Source: Isoetes taiwanensis
Taxonomy: Eukaryota > Streptophyta > Lycopodiopsida > Isoetales > Isoetaceae
Direction: 5' to 3'
Length of the DNA stretch: 64,000 nt
NCBI GenBank assembly: GCA_021234155.1
Contig: JAJEKV010000003.1
Coordinates: 28,999,166-29,063,165 of the forward strand
Shown: positions 43,474-54,879 of the stretch, piece after piece
Layout of the letters: every line of letters begins with the position of its first letter
How positions within the stretch are numbered: the stretch's first letter is position 1
Position numbers and translations under genes: made by a program
The notes under the pieces: generated by a model
What the model was told of the DNA's origin: nothing
The model's input: the letters and a program-made list of their open reading frames with translations, nothing else
Database searches by the model: none

Positions 43474-43734
43474 GGGTGAAAGCATGTTAGGGCCTACATA
43501 AAAAATTACCAAAAAGGTACTTTTCTGTGTACTTCTGTGCAAGTACATAATTGTATTTTAAAGTACCTAGACTACAAGATTGACTAAAAGAAATTGTGTT
43601 ATATTCAAGAGTAGTAGTACATACATGTTATGTCAAGAAGATGGTTAAATACTCAAATATATCATCATCTTTGACTACCCAGAGTATTTTCCAGGTAGTT
43701 TCCAAAACATGTAGACCCTAACATGCTCTTACCC
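43474..43734. mobile_element. MITE, 261 bp, 4-bp TSD (same family as 24755-25076)
   Basis: The ends are GGGTGAAAGCATGTTAGGG and, inverted, GGGTAAGAGCATGTTAGGG. The duplication GTCA lies at 43470-43473 and 43735-43738. The interior shares ACCAAAAAGGTACTT with the other copy. The superfamily is not certain; 4-bp duplications occur in several. Confidence 0.85.
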
Positions 43735-44014
43735 GTCAACTTGGAACCAACGTGAAAACACATCTTCAAGCATATCTCAAGCCATGATGCTTTGCCCTTA
43801 TATTGAAGATAATAATGTTATTTCAAGGCTCTCAAAATGAGGTTCAAATTTTGTGATTCACTTTGCTCGCATTAGTGTTTAAAAGCAAACATTTAAATAA
43901 AACCTAATTAACCAAGGGAAAATGCCATTTTAACATTAAGTATTGAACCTAGTAATGCTAACCATACATTAACTTATAGCCTAGTATCTTCGCAAAATAT
44001 TATATTGTTTTGAT

Positions 44015-44718
44015 ATGTGGATCGCCCCTACATTCTTGTTTCCTTACAGAGCAATCCAACTTCAGGGTTCCAGCCCAAGGAATGGGATATTGGCTCGTGC
44101 AGGGTCGATCTAGAGCGGATGGTCCTTGTCTTCAGAAGGATTTGCCTTTAAATTCCAAAAAAAGGCATAGCGAAGATCTGGTAGCAGTGGAACCTCTTCA
44201 AAACAAAGGTGAGTCTACAAAGATTGTGAAGAGGATGTTAGATCCTCCTGGGGATATCTCTGTTAAAATGAAAAGGGAGGACCCCAGCCCACTTGTAGTT
44301 CATACAATTGATAGTGAAAATGAGGTTAGCAACAAAGAGAATAGGGTATGCAAAGTTGACGGCAAGAAAGGCAATGTGGTAGTTGCAACTGCAAAATGTC
44401 GAGAAAACGAAGCCGGAAACAATGAGAATGTAAGACCTAGAGAGGATGTTCATATGGCAGATAAGACGCATACATCCGAACAAAATGTGAGAATGTAAGA
44501 CCTAGAGAGGATGTTCATATGGCAGATAAGGCGCATACATCCGAACAAAATGTCAGTTCCGCTGGTGCAGCAAATGGCAGACCAAAACCATGGTTAACAA
44601 ATCGTAGACCACGCCCTAAACAGGCAACTTTAGTCGATGCATGTCCTTCAGGACCATCGTATGTTCATTTTTCATGGTTGTGCAGAAGGGTGCAACTGAA
44701 TGTACAGCTTTTACCAAA
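44015..44718 (+). pseudogene. Exon of an unknown Lys/Glu-rich protein, frame-shifted by a 65-bp tandem duplication
   Basis: After a TTTCCTTACAG acceptor at about 44050 the frame reads QSNFRVPAQGMGYWLVQGRS and continues through VKRMLDPPGDISVKMKRED and ENEVSNKENRVCKVDGKKGN. At 44424-44553 a 65-bp segment is duplicated in tandem. Because 65 is not a multiple of three, the first frame stops at 44498. The sequence continues in another frame from 44519 (DKAHTSEQNVSSAGAANGRP, RRPRPKQATLVDACPSG). Without the duplication one continuous frame would run to about 44718. The low-complexity, charged, disordered composition suggests a nuclear protein. No domain is recognised. Confidence 0.45.
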
Positions 44719-44856
44719 TGGTTTTTGAGCAGTCAGAAAAACTTCAAAGGAAAATAGAATCCTTAAATCTGTGCTTGCCTCCCTTAACCAACTCGAAGAA
44801 GATGCTCCTCTATGGAACATTCGCCACACAATTCGTAGGGCTTATCTATCAAGCAT

Positions 44857-45250
44857 TTGGCTATGGCGTCAACCTGTTTTGTTCCTTCTTCTCCGACCTC
44901 TGCACCATTTCCATCGCTACCATTTGGACAATGCGCTTACGTAGCGCGATCCATGTTTATTTTTCAAAAACCGAGCCACCCAAATTCAATCCACGCTGCC
45001 GGAATAGGATTGAAGATTCAGCATTTGCCAGCCATTAGGGCAAACAAACAGAGCAGCGCAGAGATTCGTCCACCAGAAAGCAAAGAAGAGGCCATAGCAC
45101 AGGCAAGGCAGGCTCTGGCTGCGGTACTAGAGAAGCCAGTAAAGCGCCAAGGTCCGGCCTTGGTAAAACAGAGGATTCAGAAAAAGCAGCCTAGGTTTAC
45201 AGTTGAGATTCCAGTTTTGGAAGAAACAGGGCAAAATATAGCGAATCTAG
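44857..45250 (+). pseudogene. LPA3-like (DUF1995) chloroplast protein, N-terminal fragment
   Basis: The frame begins MAMASTCFVPSSPTSAPFPS, a Ser/Thr-rich chloroplast-transit-like start. It then reads ESKEEAIAQARQALAAVLEK and KKQPRFTVEIPVLEE, characteristic of the DUF1995 domain in LOW PSII ACCUMULATION 3, which takes part in photosystem II assembly in the chloroplast. The match ends around residue 130 (NIANLASFF). The next bases hold no donor site and no further LPA3 sequence, so this is a truncated copy. It lies 140 bp after the frame-shifted exon at 44015-44718 on the same strand. Confidence 0.6.
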
Positions 45251-45309
45251 CATCCTTTTTTCTTCAGATCGGCCACAAATCACCTCAGGCCCTTACCCAT
45301 CACTAATAC

Positions 45310-46510
45310 CATGCGTACCTGGTTTTTGGGCAGAAACCTCTGGATGGGGGATTTATAGTCGGACTTGTTGGATGATTTGGCCACTGTGTTATAACAGAAA
45401 GGCCCCCGCGCTAGTCTTATCGGCTTCCCGCCAAGGGATTACTCCCACAAGCCCGGATTCTTTAGAGAATCCCCCCATAGTTCAACACCTTTCAGATGCT
45501 TTACCCTGATCGGCCTTTGCATTATCAAACTGCTATAAGATCTTCTGCACAGCCTTTGGCTGCAACCCGACCCTATGGGTCTGGCTTAATTCGGCTATTG
45601 ACAGTATCAGACTGCCCTCAAAGCCCCACTATCAGATTCGGAATCCAATTCTGACCCTATAGCCTGGTCTATGAATCCTACAGCAAATGGTTTTGGCAGA
45701 ATCAGCTTCCAATCTCAAGAACTCGATTCATCGGTGTTGCTCGAATTCCATCTCTGGGCTTTATAGAACTCTTCTTTGAGTTCACAAATAGTTCTGCATA
45801 CTTAACACCGGCCAGATCAGGCCCTTGTTCGACCCAAATCCAAGCTCTGGAGCTCCACTTGAAGATCTGGCAGCCCGGGTTTGTTCCACGATTCTATTTC
45901 GGAGGTATTGTTCTCTAAACTCCTGACCTTCTGCATTTTAATGGTTGAGTCATTTGCATATACTCTTCTTTTTCCTGTAGAAAGCCTTTGCATCTTAATC
46001 CTGTAAAAAAGTATGGTTTTTGCAACCATATAATGCTTTCTACAGATAGTGCAATCGATGGAGGGGAATGGGAGAATTTAACGTCCAGCTGATTTAGATT
46101 GCAATTCTGACCACTGCAATTGCCCTGTACCCCATTAGGATTACCAGAGGAGCACTTGGAAGGATTACGAGTTGCTTTTGCCATCTCCACTAAAAGGAGC
46201 TGAGATTTCAGAGCTGAACAACCCCCCACAAAAGAGTAACTTCTGATAAATTTAAGCACATTGTAGCCAAACCCTAACACCGCCAATAAAAGGCCGGAGC
46301 TATTTCATGCGATTTTTCACTGTCAAAATAGTCTAATCATCATATAACTACATATCAACAGAAAGAGCAAGCGACAAGCTTTCTAATGAGTCCAACATCT
46401 CTCAAATCTGACATGGGAATCAAAAGTTATGTGCAAAAAAACGGGGCTGAAACCCTAGGCGCCATCACCAGCGTCCTTCAGCCAAGGCTCTTTATCCCAA
46501 TCGCCATGGT
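45310..46510. other. Stretch without a recognised gene
   Basis: A 123-codon frame on the minus strand (45915-46286; LVEMAKATRNPSKCSSGNPN...) has no recognisable domain. Sequence similar in style to 33050-33300 (ATTCGGCT, GATTCGG words) occurs at 45480-45700. Confidence 0.3.
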
Positions 46511-46512
46511 CA

Positions 46513-46616
46513 CATGGGGGTTTTTGTATGTTTTGTACTATTTTCTCTAAGGTTTTCATATGATTTGATGGCCGTATTCATCGGGGTGTATTAAATAATA
46601 TTTCTAGAGTGCACCC
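46513..46616 (+). repeat. Dispersed repeat, copy 2 (copy 1 at 12832-12945)
   Basis: GGGGGTTTTTGTATGTTTTG through ATATTTCTAGAGTGC, collinear with the copy at 12832. Confidence 0.55.
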
Positions 46617-46984
46617 TTTTGTTAGCCATTCATTTTAGAAAAGAGGGCAAATCCTGTGGAGGCTTCTTTTGTGTGGAAGTTGGATCTAGACAAAGCATGC
46701 AAATATCCTCCCATTATTTTTAGAGTATCAAAGAATCCGGCAGCACTTCTGTCTTGGGAAAGCCCTACACGATTCTTCTGATATACAACATTTTGGCGGT
46801 TATAGTTGTTGCCATGGGCTTGTCTTCTTGCCATAGCTGGGTTTTCTTCCCGCCATAGTTGGGTGTAAGCAGGCTGGCTTCATTCATCTCCAGAGAAAAT
46901 CAGGTACAACTATTGTTTTGGAATGAGCCATTTTTTATTTAAATGCATCTGTCTATACTTTTATGCAGGATGATGCAATATAAG

Positions 46985-47390
46985 GGTGTTATCAGACTGG
47001 ATTTTTAAAATGAAGAATTGAAATCCTGAGAGGCGAAGTCTTTCCAGGTTGCCAGGATGAGATGCCTTACAGAAGCTTGTCCTGCTAGATTTATCATATA
47101 CATCTGTGATAAATCTGCTACCATTGAAGGCAGGATCTAGAAGTTGAATCCATTTTTTTGTAAAGACAGGATCTTTACCTAGTCTGGAGAGATTAAACCT
47201 GTCATGGTGTCGCATGTTTTGTGATTTTTCAGTTATTGAAGAAGGGACTTTGGTGAAGCTTCAGGAGCTCAATTTAGAGCACTGCCAAATTGAAAGGCTG
47301 CCTGCATCGTTCAGAAGTGCTGGATTCTTATCTGCTTTGAAGAGATTGATCCTGCTGGTTGCCCACTGAAAGAGCTACCAATATCCATGC
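46985..47390 (+). pseudogene. Leucine-rich-repeat (NLR-type) gene fragment
   Basis: One frame, interrupted by two stops, gives repeats with the L-x-x-L-x-L spacing: ALQKLVLLDLSYTSV, SLPSLERLNLSWCRMFCDF, TLVKLQELNLEHCQIERLPA and ALKRLILL. The LERLNLSWC and LQELNLEHCQIERLP units are typical of the C-terminal leucine-rich repeats of plant disease-resistance (NBS-LRR) proteins, intracellular immune receptors. No NB-ARC part is present. Stops show that it is dead. Confidence 0.6.
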
Positions 47391-47908
47391 AATCATAGGA
47401 GCTGGATCTGGTTCGTTGGAGTTGGATCGGAGCTTCAATTGTTGTCCCAAAGTTACTGTAGTTGTTCGTCTGTCTCGATTCCTTAAAATATCTTCAAAGG
47501 CTTTGCCTTTTAGCACGAACCTCTTCCAAAGGCCACAATTATAACTAAACTTTCCTATCACTTGGCTTAGAAATACAAAGGCTATTATCGCTCAAATTTT
47601 TGGCAAACAGACTATCATGACATATAGGTGGCTTGCTCTGTCATCTCCAAATCTATTTGTTCTCTTCTGCATGTCGAGTAGTTGTAAATCACCCCCCTTG
47701 TTTCTTTGTGTGGACACGTTGCAATGCACTTGGAATGGAGGCAAAGTCCATCACGTGGACATGAGAAGAGTTCTTAGTATTTGGATCAAACCATTATCGT
47801 TTGTGTTATCCTAGACAATATTGTTCCCTAAACACTTGTGCTTGTATGGAGTTTTTCATATATTTTCAAGAAGTTGTGTTTCTTTTGAAGTGCCTAGGTA
47901 TTTACTAG

Positions 47909-48393
47909 GGCCCGAAGGGCCCAATTTTATTTTCAATATAACAACCAACACGTCGCATGCGACGTGTCTCCAGCGACATCTGCGTCATGTCTGTGTCACG
48001 TGGTCAGACGTCGCATGGACGTGATCCAGAATCCAGATGCCGCTACAGACGTCGCTAAATGGCCTTTCTCCTGTTGTGACAAACCAACACATTTAAATTA
48101 AAATCCCCCTGAAACCCCCTTGGTTTGAGTGCATATTCACACGGGAGGTTAAGTAGGGCAGCGAGAGCCCCTAAAAACTTGCAATACATGTACAAAATTA
48201 GCACCATTAAGTATATTCCCTCAAACCTTATAGTATTTTGCAAACCTCAATATATAATATACAAAAACTTGTATATGCATACCCCACAAAGGAGGACCGC
48301 TATTTATGGTCCACATCAAGGAATAAAGGGCAAATATGCCCATCCGACAGCTCTCGGTGTTCGGAATAACCCCCCATGTGAATATGCATCCAA
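47909..48393. mobile_element. GGGCCCGAAGGGCCC repeat with a MITE having about 45-bp inverted ends
   Basis: It starts GGGCCCGAAGGGCCCAATTT as at 15792. From 48128 GTGCATATTCACACGGG is mirrored near 48393 by CATGTGAATATGCATCC, and AGGGCAGCGAGAGC by AGCTCTCGGTGTTCGG. The interior is the inverted version of window positions 20-210. A GACGTCGCATG-rich patch lies at 47950-48060. Confidence 0.6.
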
Positions 48394-48399
48394 AAAGCA

Positions 48400-50085
48400 A
48401 AACTATTAAGGGATTGGTTCAATTATGAACCCCCTTGCGTGATCTAAATTGCGGAAGTGGGCTTTTCATCTTTCTTCTAGTTGGATTTTGTGGTCTATCT
48501 GGAGAGGCGACGCTTGTGTATTTTTCAAGGAGCAGATATTTCTGATCAATGACTTCTTCATTGTATACTCAAGCAAATCCACATCGTCGTGAAACAACTC
48601 ACAAGCACATCATCATGAAATCCAACACGAGCATGTTTAACTACCCAACAACGGTAAGACAAGAACAAGATGCAAACATGCATTAGTTCTTGTTTTGAAG
48701 CAACAATGTCCTTGGGAACTTCCTTGGTTGCACATGTATATTGGGTTTAGGTAGTAATCCACTTCGCAATCCTATATAGTTCATCATAGTGAGGGGTGGT
48801 AAATAACCCTTATCACGACTTGATAATCATGCACATGTTATGCTAGCTACATGAATGTTTGCACCATCACCCCACAACTTTGTGTGTAATGAACATAATT
48901 AGGGGCACCATGTCCCTGAGATGTTCCTCATCACTTGTGCTAGATATATTTTTTGTTAATCTATTTTTTCATGAAAGAAGCATAGATACTTGCCTCAATG
49001 GTTGACATACATCTTCACATCCAATACGAGGCCTTGCATAAAGCTCCTTCACCTGTGCCCATTTTATCTCTTAGCTAGACGCATATGTTACGATTGGAGA
49101 AGCTGCTATGACTGTGTCGCAATTTCCTACATACAAGGTTGCCAAATTATCTCCGGAGTAAGATTTCGATAATTTTGGCGAGATAAGGGGGATGTCTTCT
49201 GTGTGTGTGCGTGCGCGAGTGCGTGTGTGTGTGTGTGAGAAAAAACTAATGGTTAGAAGTGTGTGTGAGTGAGAGAAAACTAATGGTTAGAAATAGAGCT
49301 TTTTGCTTCTGGGCAAGGACATCCTAGCATGGCGGGGCAGCCAGATCTAGTTCCATGTGTATTGGAGCTTGCTTTTTTGGTATGTTGCGGCTATGTGGAG
49401 TTTCCAAGAAGGCCGCTGGAGATGCTGGTTGCTAACCGGGCAAACATCGGCGAATTTCAATGGAACGGTTTGGCTATGGAGGGCGGATTTGGATGAGAAG
49501 CTCTGGAAGGGTTCGGTTGTGCAGGGCATGATCTATTTCCATACCATACAGGCTTAGACATGGCTATGGCATCCTTTTTGCTTTGTTTATGTACAGAGCT
49601 TGTATATACACACTCCTTTCTGAGGCTTCTTATTGAGGCTTGTTTGTAGAGCTACTTTATGAATCCAGAAGTTTGAAGTTAGCCCATTTTTGTTTCTTTG
49701 ATGCACTTCAGTTTATCGGCCCTCTGTTATAAATCGCCCACTTTAGTGAGTACTTAAGGGGTTAGGACTATGTTGCAATAGATCCTCTTGTGTATTACGG
49801 GATTGTTTATATGGGCTCTTTGTAGGGCCAAATTTTAGTGGCCAATTCCTTATATGGTTTGCCATAGCCATGCCCGCTTCCAGGAATTCAAGCTCTTACT
49901 CACAGGCACAGAGTGTGATACAAATTAGGAGATGATGTGATTTTGTTCTTGCTTTGGAAGCCCACTTTGGTCTGTGCGATGCGGCAAACTTATTATGCGG
50001 CAAACTTATTTCTGAAACTTGTATTTTTCAAGCATGCATCGTCCACTTTTGTTGTGCAATATGAAGTGTTCACTTCTCTCTTGGT
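48400..50085. other. Non-coding stretch with a GT-rich microsatellite
   Basis: 49199-49240 is an imperfect (GT)n run, followed by a direct repeat of AAAACTAATGGTTAGAA at 49240 and 49277. A 66-codon frame at 49357 (WRADLDEKLWKGSVVQG) is not recognised. Confidence 0.45.
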
Positions 50086-50089
50086 TTCC

Positions 50090-50300
50090 TTATTGTTTTT
50101 TTCGGATCATTGGATCCAAGCATAGTTTCATGAATATGCCAAATGAAGGGCCGTGGAATTTATACATCAGCCCCACGTATGAGTTTGCGCACCCCATATG
50201 CCTAAATATGTATATACATACATGGTATACTTGAATCTATACACATAAGAAATGAATGTACTACCATTGTGCATTTACAAAACATAGATAAGAACAACTG
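50090..50300 (+). repeat. Dispersed repeat, copy 1 (copy 2 at 53635-53850)
   Basis: Both copies share CATTGGATxxAAGCAT, GAATATGCCAAATxAAGGGC, TTGCGCACCCCATA and CACATAAGAAATGAAT over about 210 bp. The plus-strand LINE begins where the similarity of copy 1 ends. Confidence 0.75.
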
Positions 50301-50304
50301 AGAG

Positions 50305-52558
50305 TGAAGAACAGTTTTTGCAATAAAAAGAGGGGTCAAACAAGGTTGTCCTCTTGCACCCTTTCTCTTTTTAAATGTTATGGAAGCTTTGCACAGCAGA
50401 TTGGAAGATACCAAAAATAACAAATCTATCAAAGGCCTTCGGCTTCCAGATGATTCCCGGGTGGACCAAATTCTCAACGGGCATTTTGCTGATGACACCT
50501 TCATTTTGACCTCTATGGATCAGAACTCTATCATCAACACTCAGCAAATCCTTCATGACTTTGGTCAGGCATCCGGGTGCAGAATTAATCCTCTTAAATC
50601 TGCTATTCAGTCCAGGGAGATTGACAAAGGTACCCAAGCAGCTAGCCTTTTTGGCTGTAAGTATTACTCTCCATGTACTAAATCTAAGATTTTGGGGATC
50701 CCCTTTGCCATTAAAAGTAATGCTTCTGATTTGTGGAATGATATTACTGATAAATTCTATAAAAAGGTTGATTCCCTGAACTCTAAATACCTTTCTAAAA
50801 ATGGTAGAGCTATAATTGCCAACTTCGTGATCTCATCCTCGCAGGTTTACCAATCCTCGGTTATTTTGGCTCCCAAAAAAGTTACTAACAAGCTTCAAAG
50901 CATTATTGGCAGGTTTATCTCTTGTTGCCAAAACAGAAGATGCTGGCACCCAGTTTCTATGGAAGAATGCTGCAAACCCAAAATTGAAGGTGGATTAGGC
51001 ACAATGAACATCAGGAAGCAAGGCTTGGCATTGGCAGCGAAATACTTCCATAAAGCTTCCTATGATAAAATTAAGCATCCCATCTCAGTTTTGATCAGGC
51101 ATTATATCAACAAGTGCCACCCTTATGGCTGGAGAAACCTCAAAATGGAATTGCCTCATTTCATCTTTTTCCCCTTCTCGGTCCCTGCTACTACTCCAGG
51201 CCTTATCAAGAAATGGATCAAGGCCTGGCTTGAAGTCAGACAAATGTATACTTGGGAAAATGGTTTATCCATGGAGCAATCCATTTTCTGGAATCCTGCA
51301 TTAATTCTTGATAATCCTAATATGTGCCTTGCTTGCCACTTCCCTGAGCAAGCAAAATTATGGAAGCAAAAAGGGATTACCCTGATCAGTGATCTTTATG
51401 ATGATAATGGGATTATTCTATTCCAGAATTCTGTCCTTGCAGGAGAAGGTCATCAAATGCAATTGCTTTACGAAGCCATTATCAATACTGTGCTGCAAGG
51501 CAGTTAGTCTCACTCCCCTGACTCATGGAATCACAATGGTACAACTGGCTACAAAGTCAAATTTGCTTACAGATTTCTCATGAGACAACAAAAGGTTACC
51601 ATTCACCTAAAATGGGGAGTTTCCTCGGATATGGCCAGAAAGAACCTCAATTTCATGTGGAGCAGTCCAATCAATCCGAAAATTAAAACTTTTATGTGGC
51701 AACTCTGGCATAAGGGCCTGGCAACTAACTGTAAGAGGTTTAAGTTATCTATGTCAAATTCAGATATATGTGACATGTGCCTTGCCAATAAGGAAGATGA
51801 AGACCATCTTTTCAGATCTTGCCAATGGTCAGAATGGGTATTGGAACTTGCCTCCGATATCCTTGGTCAGAACTTGGTTATCCTGAACCAAAAGGACTTC
51901 TTCATGCCCAATAACCCGACGGACTGGAGAATCTATGTCCTTCTTTGGAGGATTTGGAAAGGAAGGAATTCCTTTATTTTTAACTATGAAATTATCCCCC
52001 CGGAAAGAATCATTAAACAGGTATTATATGATATTAATTGGATCTTAAGTATTAATGAGTGATTTGGATATTGTTGCAGATACTCTATTCCTGATGACTA
52101 GGAGGCTCAAATGGAAGAAGAACAGAGCTGAGACAGATAAGGAGTGGATCAAATTCTTCGGTCCTGTTGATAGTTCTGCACATGAAGATACTATCTGTTC
52201 CTGCGGTTGCTGTTGCGACCAGAATCTTAATATCCGAAGGGAGCTGCTTTGCGAAGCCAAAGATGTCAAAGGGAGACTTAATATGGCTAAAGCAGACACT
52301 TGCAGATGCATCTATTGCACATTCCATACCATCATGAAAGGGAGGGCAAGGAAACGCACGAACCTGCATCTTAAAGGAATTCACTAGTTCATGTCCTGCT
52401 ACTTATTAAAAAAACTCTTTGATCTCTGTTAGTTGAAATTTAAAGCAGACTCTAATTTTCTCCAGGGTTACACTTCCCTTGAAAAAAGTTTTTTGTATAT
52501 TTAACTTATACCTAATATAAATAGATGCCTTCAATAAAAAAAAAAAAAAAAAAAAAAA
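50305..52558 (+). mobile_element. 5'-truncated LINE with reverse transcriptase, zinc-binding domain and a downstream Cys-rich ORF
   Basis: It opens inside the palm domain (KRGVKQGCPLAPFLFLNVME) and continues with FADDTFIL, GASGCRINPLKS-like and NGRAIIANFVISSSQ segments (50380-51507). After a frame change, 51580-52062 encodes the zf-RVT domain: KIKTFMWQLWHKGLATNCKR and CDMCLANKEDEDHLF. A third frame (52055-52387) overlaps the second by 8 bases (ATGAGTGA) and is Cys-rich: CSCGCCCDQ and CRCIYC. The insert ends in a 22-base poly(A) at 52537-52558. This LINE belongs to a different lineage from the elements at 9 and 20 kb, with poly(A) rather than a short tandem tail. Confidence 0.85.
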
Positions 52559-52559
52559 G

Positions 52560-53390
52560 AATGAAGAGGTATCATTCATTGAAAAACTGACATAGCTCAG
52601 ACAGAACTGCATTTTCGCCAAAAGTTGGAGTCTTCTTCTGAACCTCTGTGGAACCTCTGCAGCACTCCTCCGAACCTCCCAAGTCCCAGCCACCCAATGC
52701 ACAATCCGAATTAGAGCTTCTAAAGCTTTGACATTGCAAACCTCAAGAAACATTATCCTCAAAATGCAGATTCACGAGTTTTTTTTTATCATTTGAAGCT
52801 TTAAGTAAGATCAAGGCCTCTGACAGTATCTGCTGGTGAGGCAACTTGAATGGGATCCGACTTCATAATTTCGATTTGGAGAATGAATAGACGATATGAG
52901 TTGAAGGATCAAGCTGTCCAATGATTATCTGCTAAAATTATGACAATCGAAAGCGCTTACAGTAAAAGTACATCTCCGATAGCCTAGCGATTACACTGTA
53001 TCTTCTCTCACTGGCTCCAAATTATTGATGGAGGCAATCGCCGCCCGTAAAACTCGATCCGCTCTTCACCGAAGCCGAAAAAAACCTCCCGCGGCACTAC
53101 ATCGCCTTTTGACTCCCTCGTCGAGAGCTATATCTTGAAGGTCGCATCAAGATAAAGTAAAAGCAAATTTGTTTCTATTGCAGTGTCAGTGCAGTTCATA
53201 TGGAGGCCTCAAGAAACAAAGCAGAAAGCAAACAGGAAACAACAGGTGCTTCAAGTATATTTGCATGTTTGCATCTGGCCCTTGGCAGCCCATGGTGGAA
53301 GCCCTTGGCGTACCGGCAAAGATCTCAAATTTTCAAAGTGTGAGCTTCTCCTTTCTCAAAGTTTTCAGCCTTCTCAAAAAAATGAACTTT
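52560..53390. other. Non-coding stretch
   Basis: Nothing recognised apart from a minus-strand frame at 52406-52762 without domain features. Confidence 0.4.
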
Positions 53391-53600
53391 TGCTTCCCCA
53401 CCATGCTCGGACGGCGGCAGCCACGATTTTGCAACTGCCACAATTAGCCAGGGTCCAATTTTTTTTTTTACCAAAACCCTAACCCTTATTTTTCACCAAA
53501 CCATTAACAAAATCATAGCAAGAGATAAAAACCCTCACCCCTGTTTTTCGCCAAACCATTAACAAAATCATAGTAAGAGATATTTTGCCAACCTTATGAC
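53390..53600 (+). repeat. Repeat pair, copy 1 (copy 2 at 54508-54690)
   Basis: Both copies run from CCATGCTCGGAxGGC through ACCAAAACCCTAAC and two tandem units of CGCCAAACCAxTAACAAAAT. The pair brackets about 1 kb of non-coding DNA that also holds copy 2 of the 50.1-kb repeat and several CTTCTCxCCTGCTTC words. Confidence 0.7.
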
Positions 53601-53634
53601 ATATTTTGCTCTATCCTTATTGCTCTATCCTTAT

Positions 53635-53850
53635 TGCTTTTTTTCGATCATTGGATTGAAGCATTATTTTGTGAATATGCCAAATCAAGGGCCGAGGAAT
53701 TTACACATCAGACCCACGTATGCGCTTGCGCACCCCATACGGCTATTATACGTATATACATACACCATATACTTGAATGTATACACATAAGAAATGAATA
53801 TATTACCATTGCGCATTCACAAAACACAGATAAGAACAAATCAGAACAAA
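53635..53850 (+). repeat. Dispersed repeat, copy 2 (copy 1 at 50090-50300)
   Basis: Collinear with copy 1; differences are mostly single bases. It continues past the point where copy 1 is cut by the LINE, into AGAACAAATCAGAACAAAG. Confidence 0.75.
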
Positions 53851-54507
53851 GAAGACTGAAGCACAAATAAGAACTTGAATTGAAGAAATAAGAACAAATA
53901 ACAAGAATCCCTGGAGACCATAGCCATAGCTAGAAACCTAGCCATAGCTGGAGTAACCATTGCTATCCAAACTTCAGGAAGCCAAGCTTTGTGCAGGCCT
54001 CCTGTTTTACACCGCCAAGCCTCCTGTTTTACGCCAGCCAAGCTGACTTCGCTGATCTTCCCTCACCTCATGTGCCCACCACCCACCATGCTCGGACTGT
54101 GGCCACTAACAAAAGCAAAGCCCAATTCAAAGATAACTACCAATCTTCTGTTCCTGAAGCCCCCGAGGTTGATTTCTTTGCAAGCGAGACTAGAAGATAA
54201 TTCAAGTTACCCAAAGGCCAGAAGTGCGAAAATCCATGCAATAAGACCGGAAGCTAGGCAGCAGCAACAGCTAGGCTTTCAGTTCTCCATAAGCCAACAT
54301 GCTTAGAACCCGCGGAGATTGAAGCCACTCCAAGCACACCGGCAGCAACAGCTTCCCCCCTGCTTCTTCCGCTTCTCCCCTGCTTCTTCCCGCTTTTCTG
54401 CTTCTCACCAGAAGCTTCTCACAGGCGCCACAAGCTTCTCACCTGACGTTTTCAGGTGCAGAGCTCCTCAGGTCCGGCCATGCTCCGCTTCCGGCCTTCT
54501 CCGCTTC

Positions 54508-54690
54508 CCGCCATGCTCGGATGGCAGGCGCCACGACAGCTCCCAATTTTCTTCCTACCAAAACCCTAACATTTTTCGCCAAACCACTAACAAAATCATA
54601 CTTAAAAAATAAGACCCTCACCCCCTTTTCCCGCTAAACCACTGCCAAAATCATAGGAAAAGACAATTTGGGAACCTTATTGGTTATGTG
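54508..54690 (+). repeat. Repeat pair, copy 2 (copy 1 at 53390-53600)
   Basis: Contains GCCATGCTCGGATGGC, CCAAAACCCTAACATTTTTC and two CCAAACCACTAACAAAATCA-type units. It ends about 190 bp upstream of the PPR frame. Confidence 0.7.
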
Positions 54691-54879
54691 TGCATATAAA
54701 AATACGTACTTGTATTTGGAAATTCCACATCCCTTGATTTGGCATATTCGTAGGATTGTCTTGGGATCCAAAAAGACTACTTGTTGGTGTGATTTACTCG
54801 AGTCAATATACAAGCAACACTAGATATATTATGTTTGAAGGAAAGAATGAGAACTTGCAAGTAGAGTTCAGGCCTCAGC

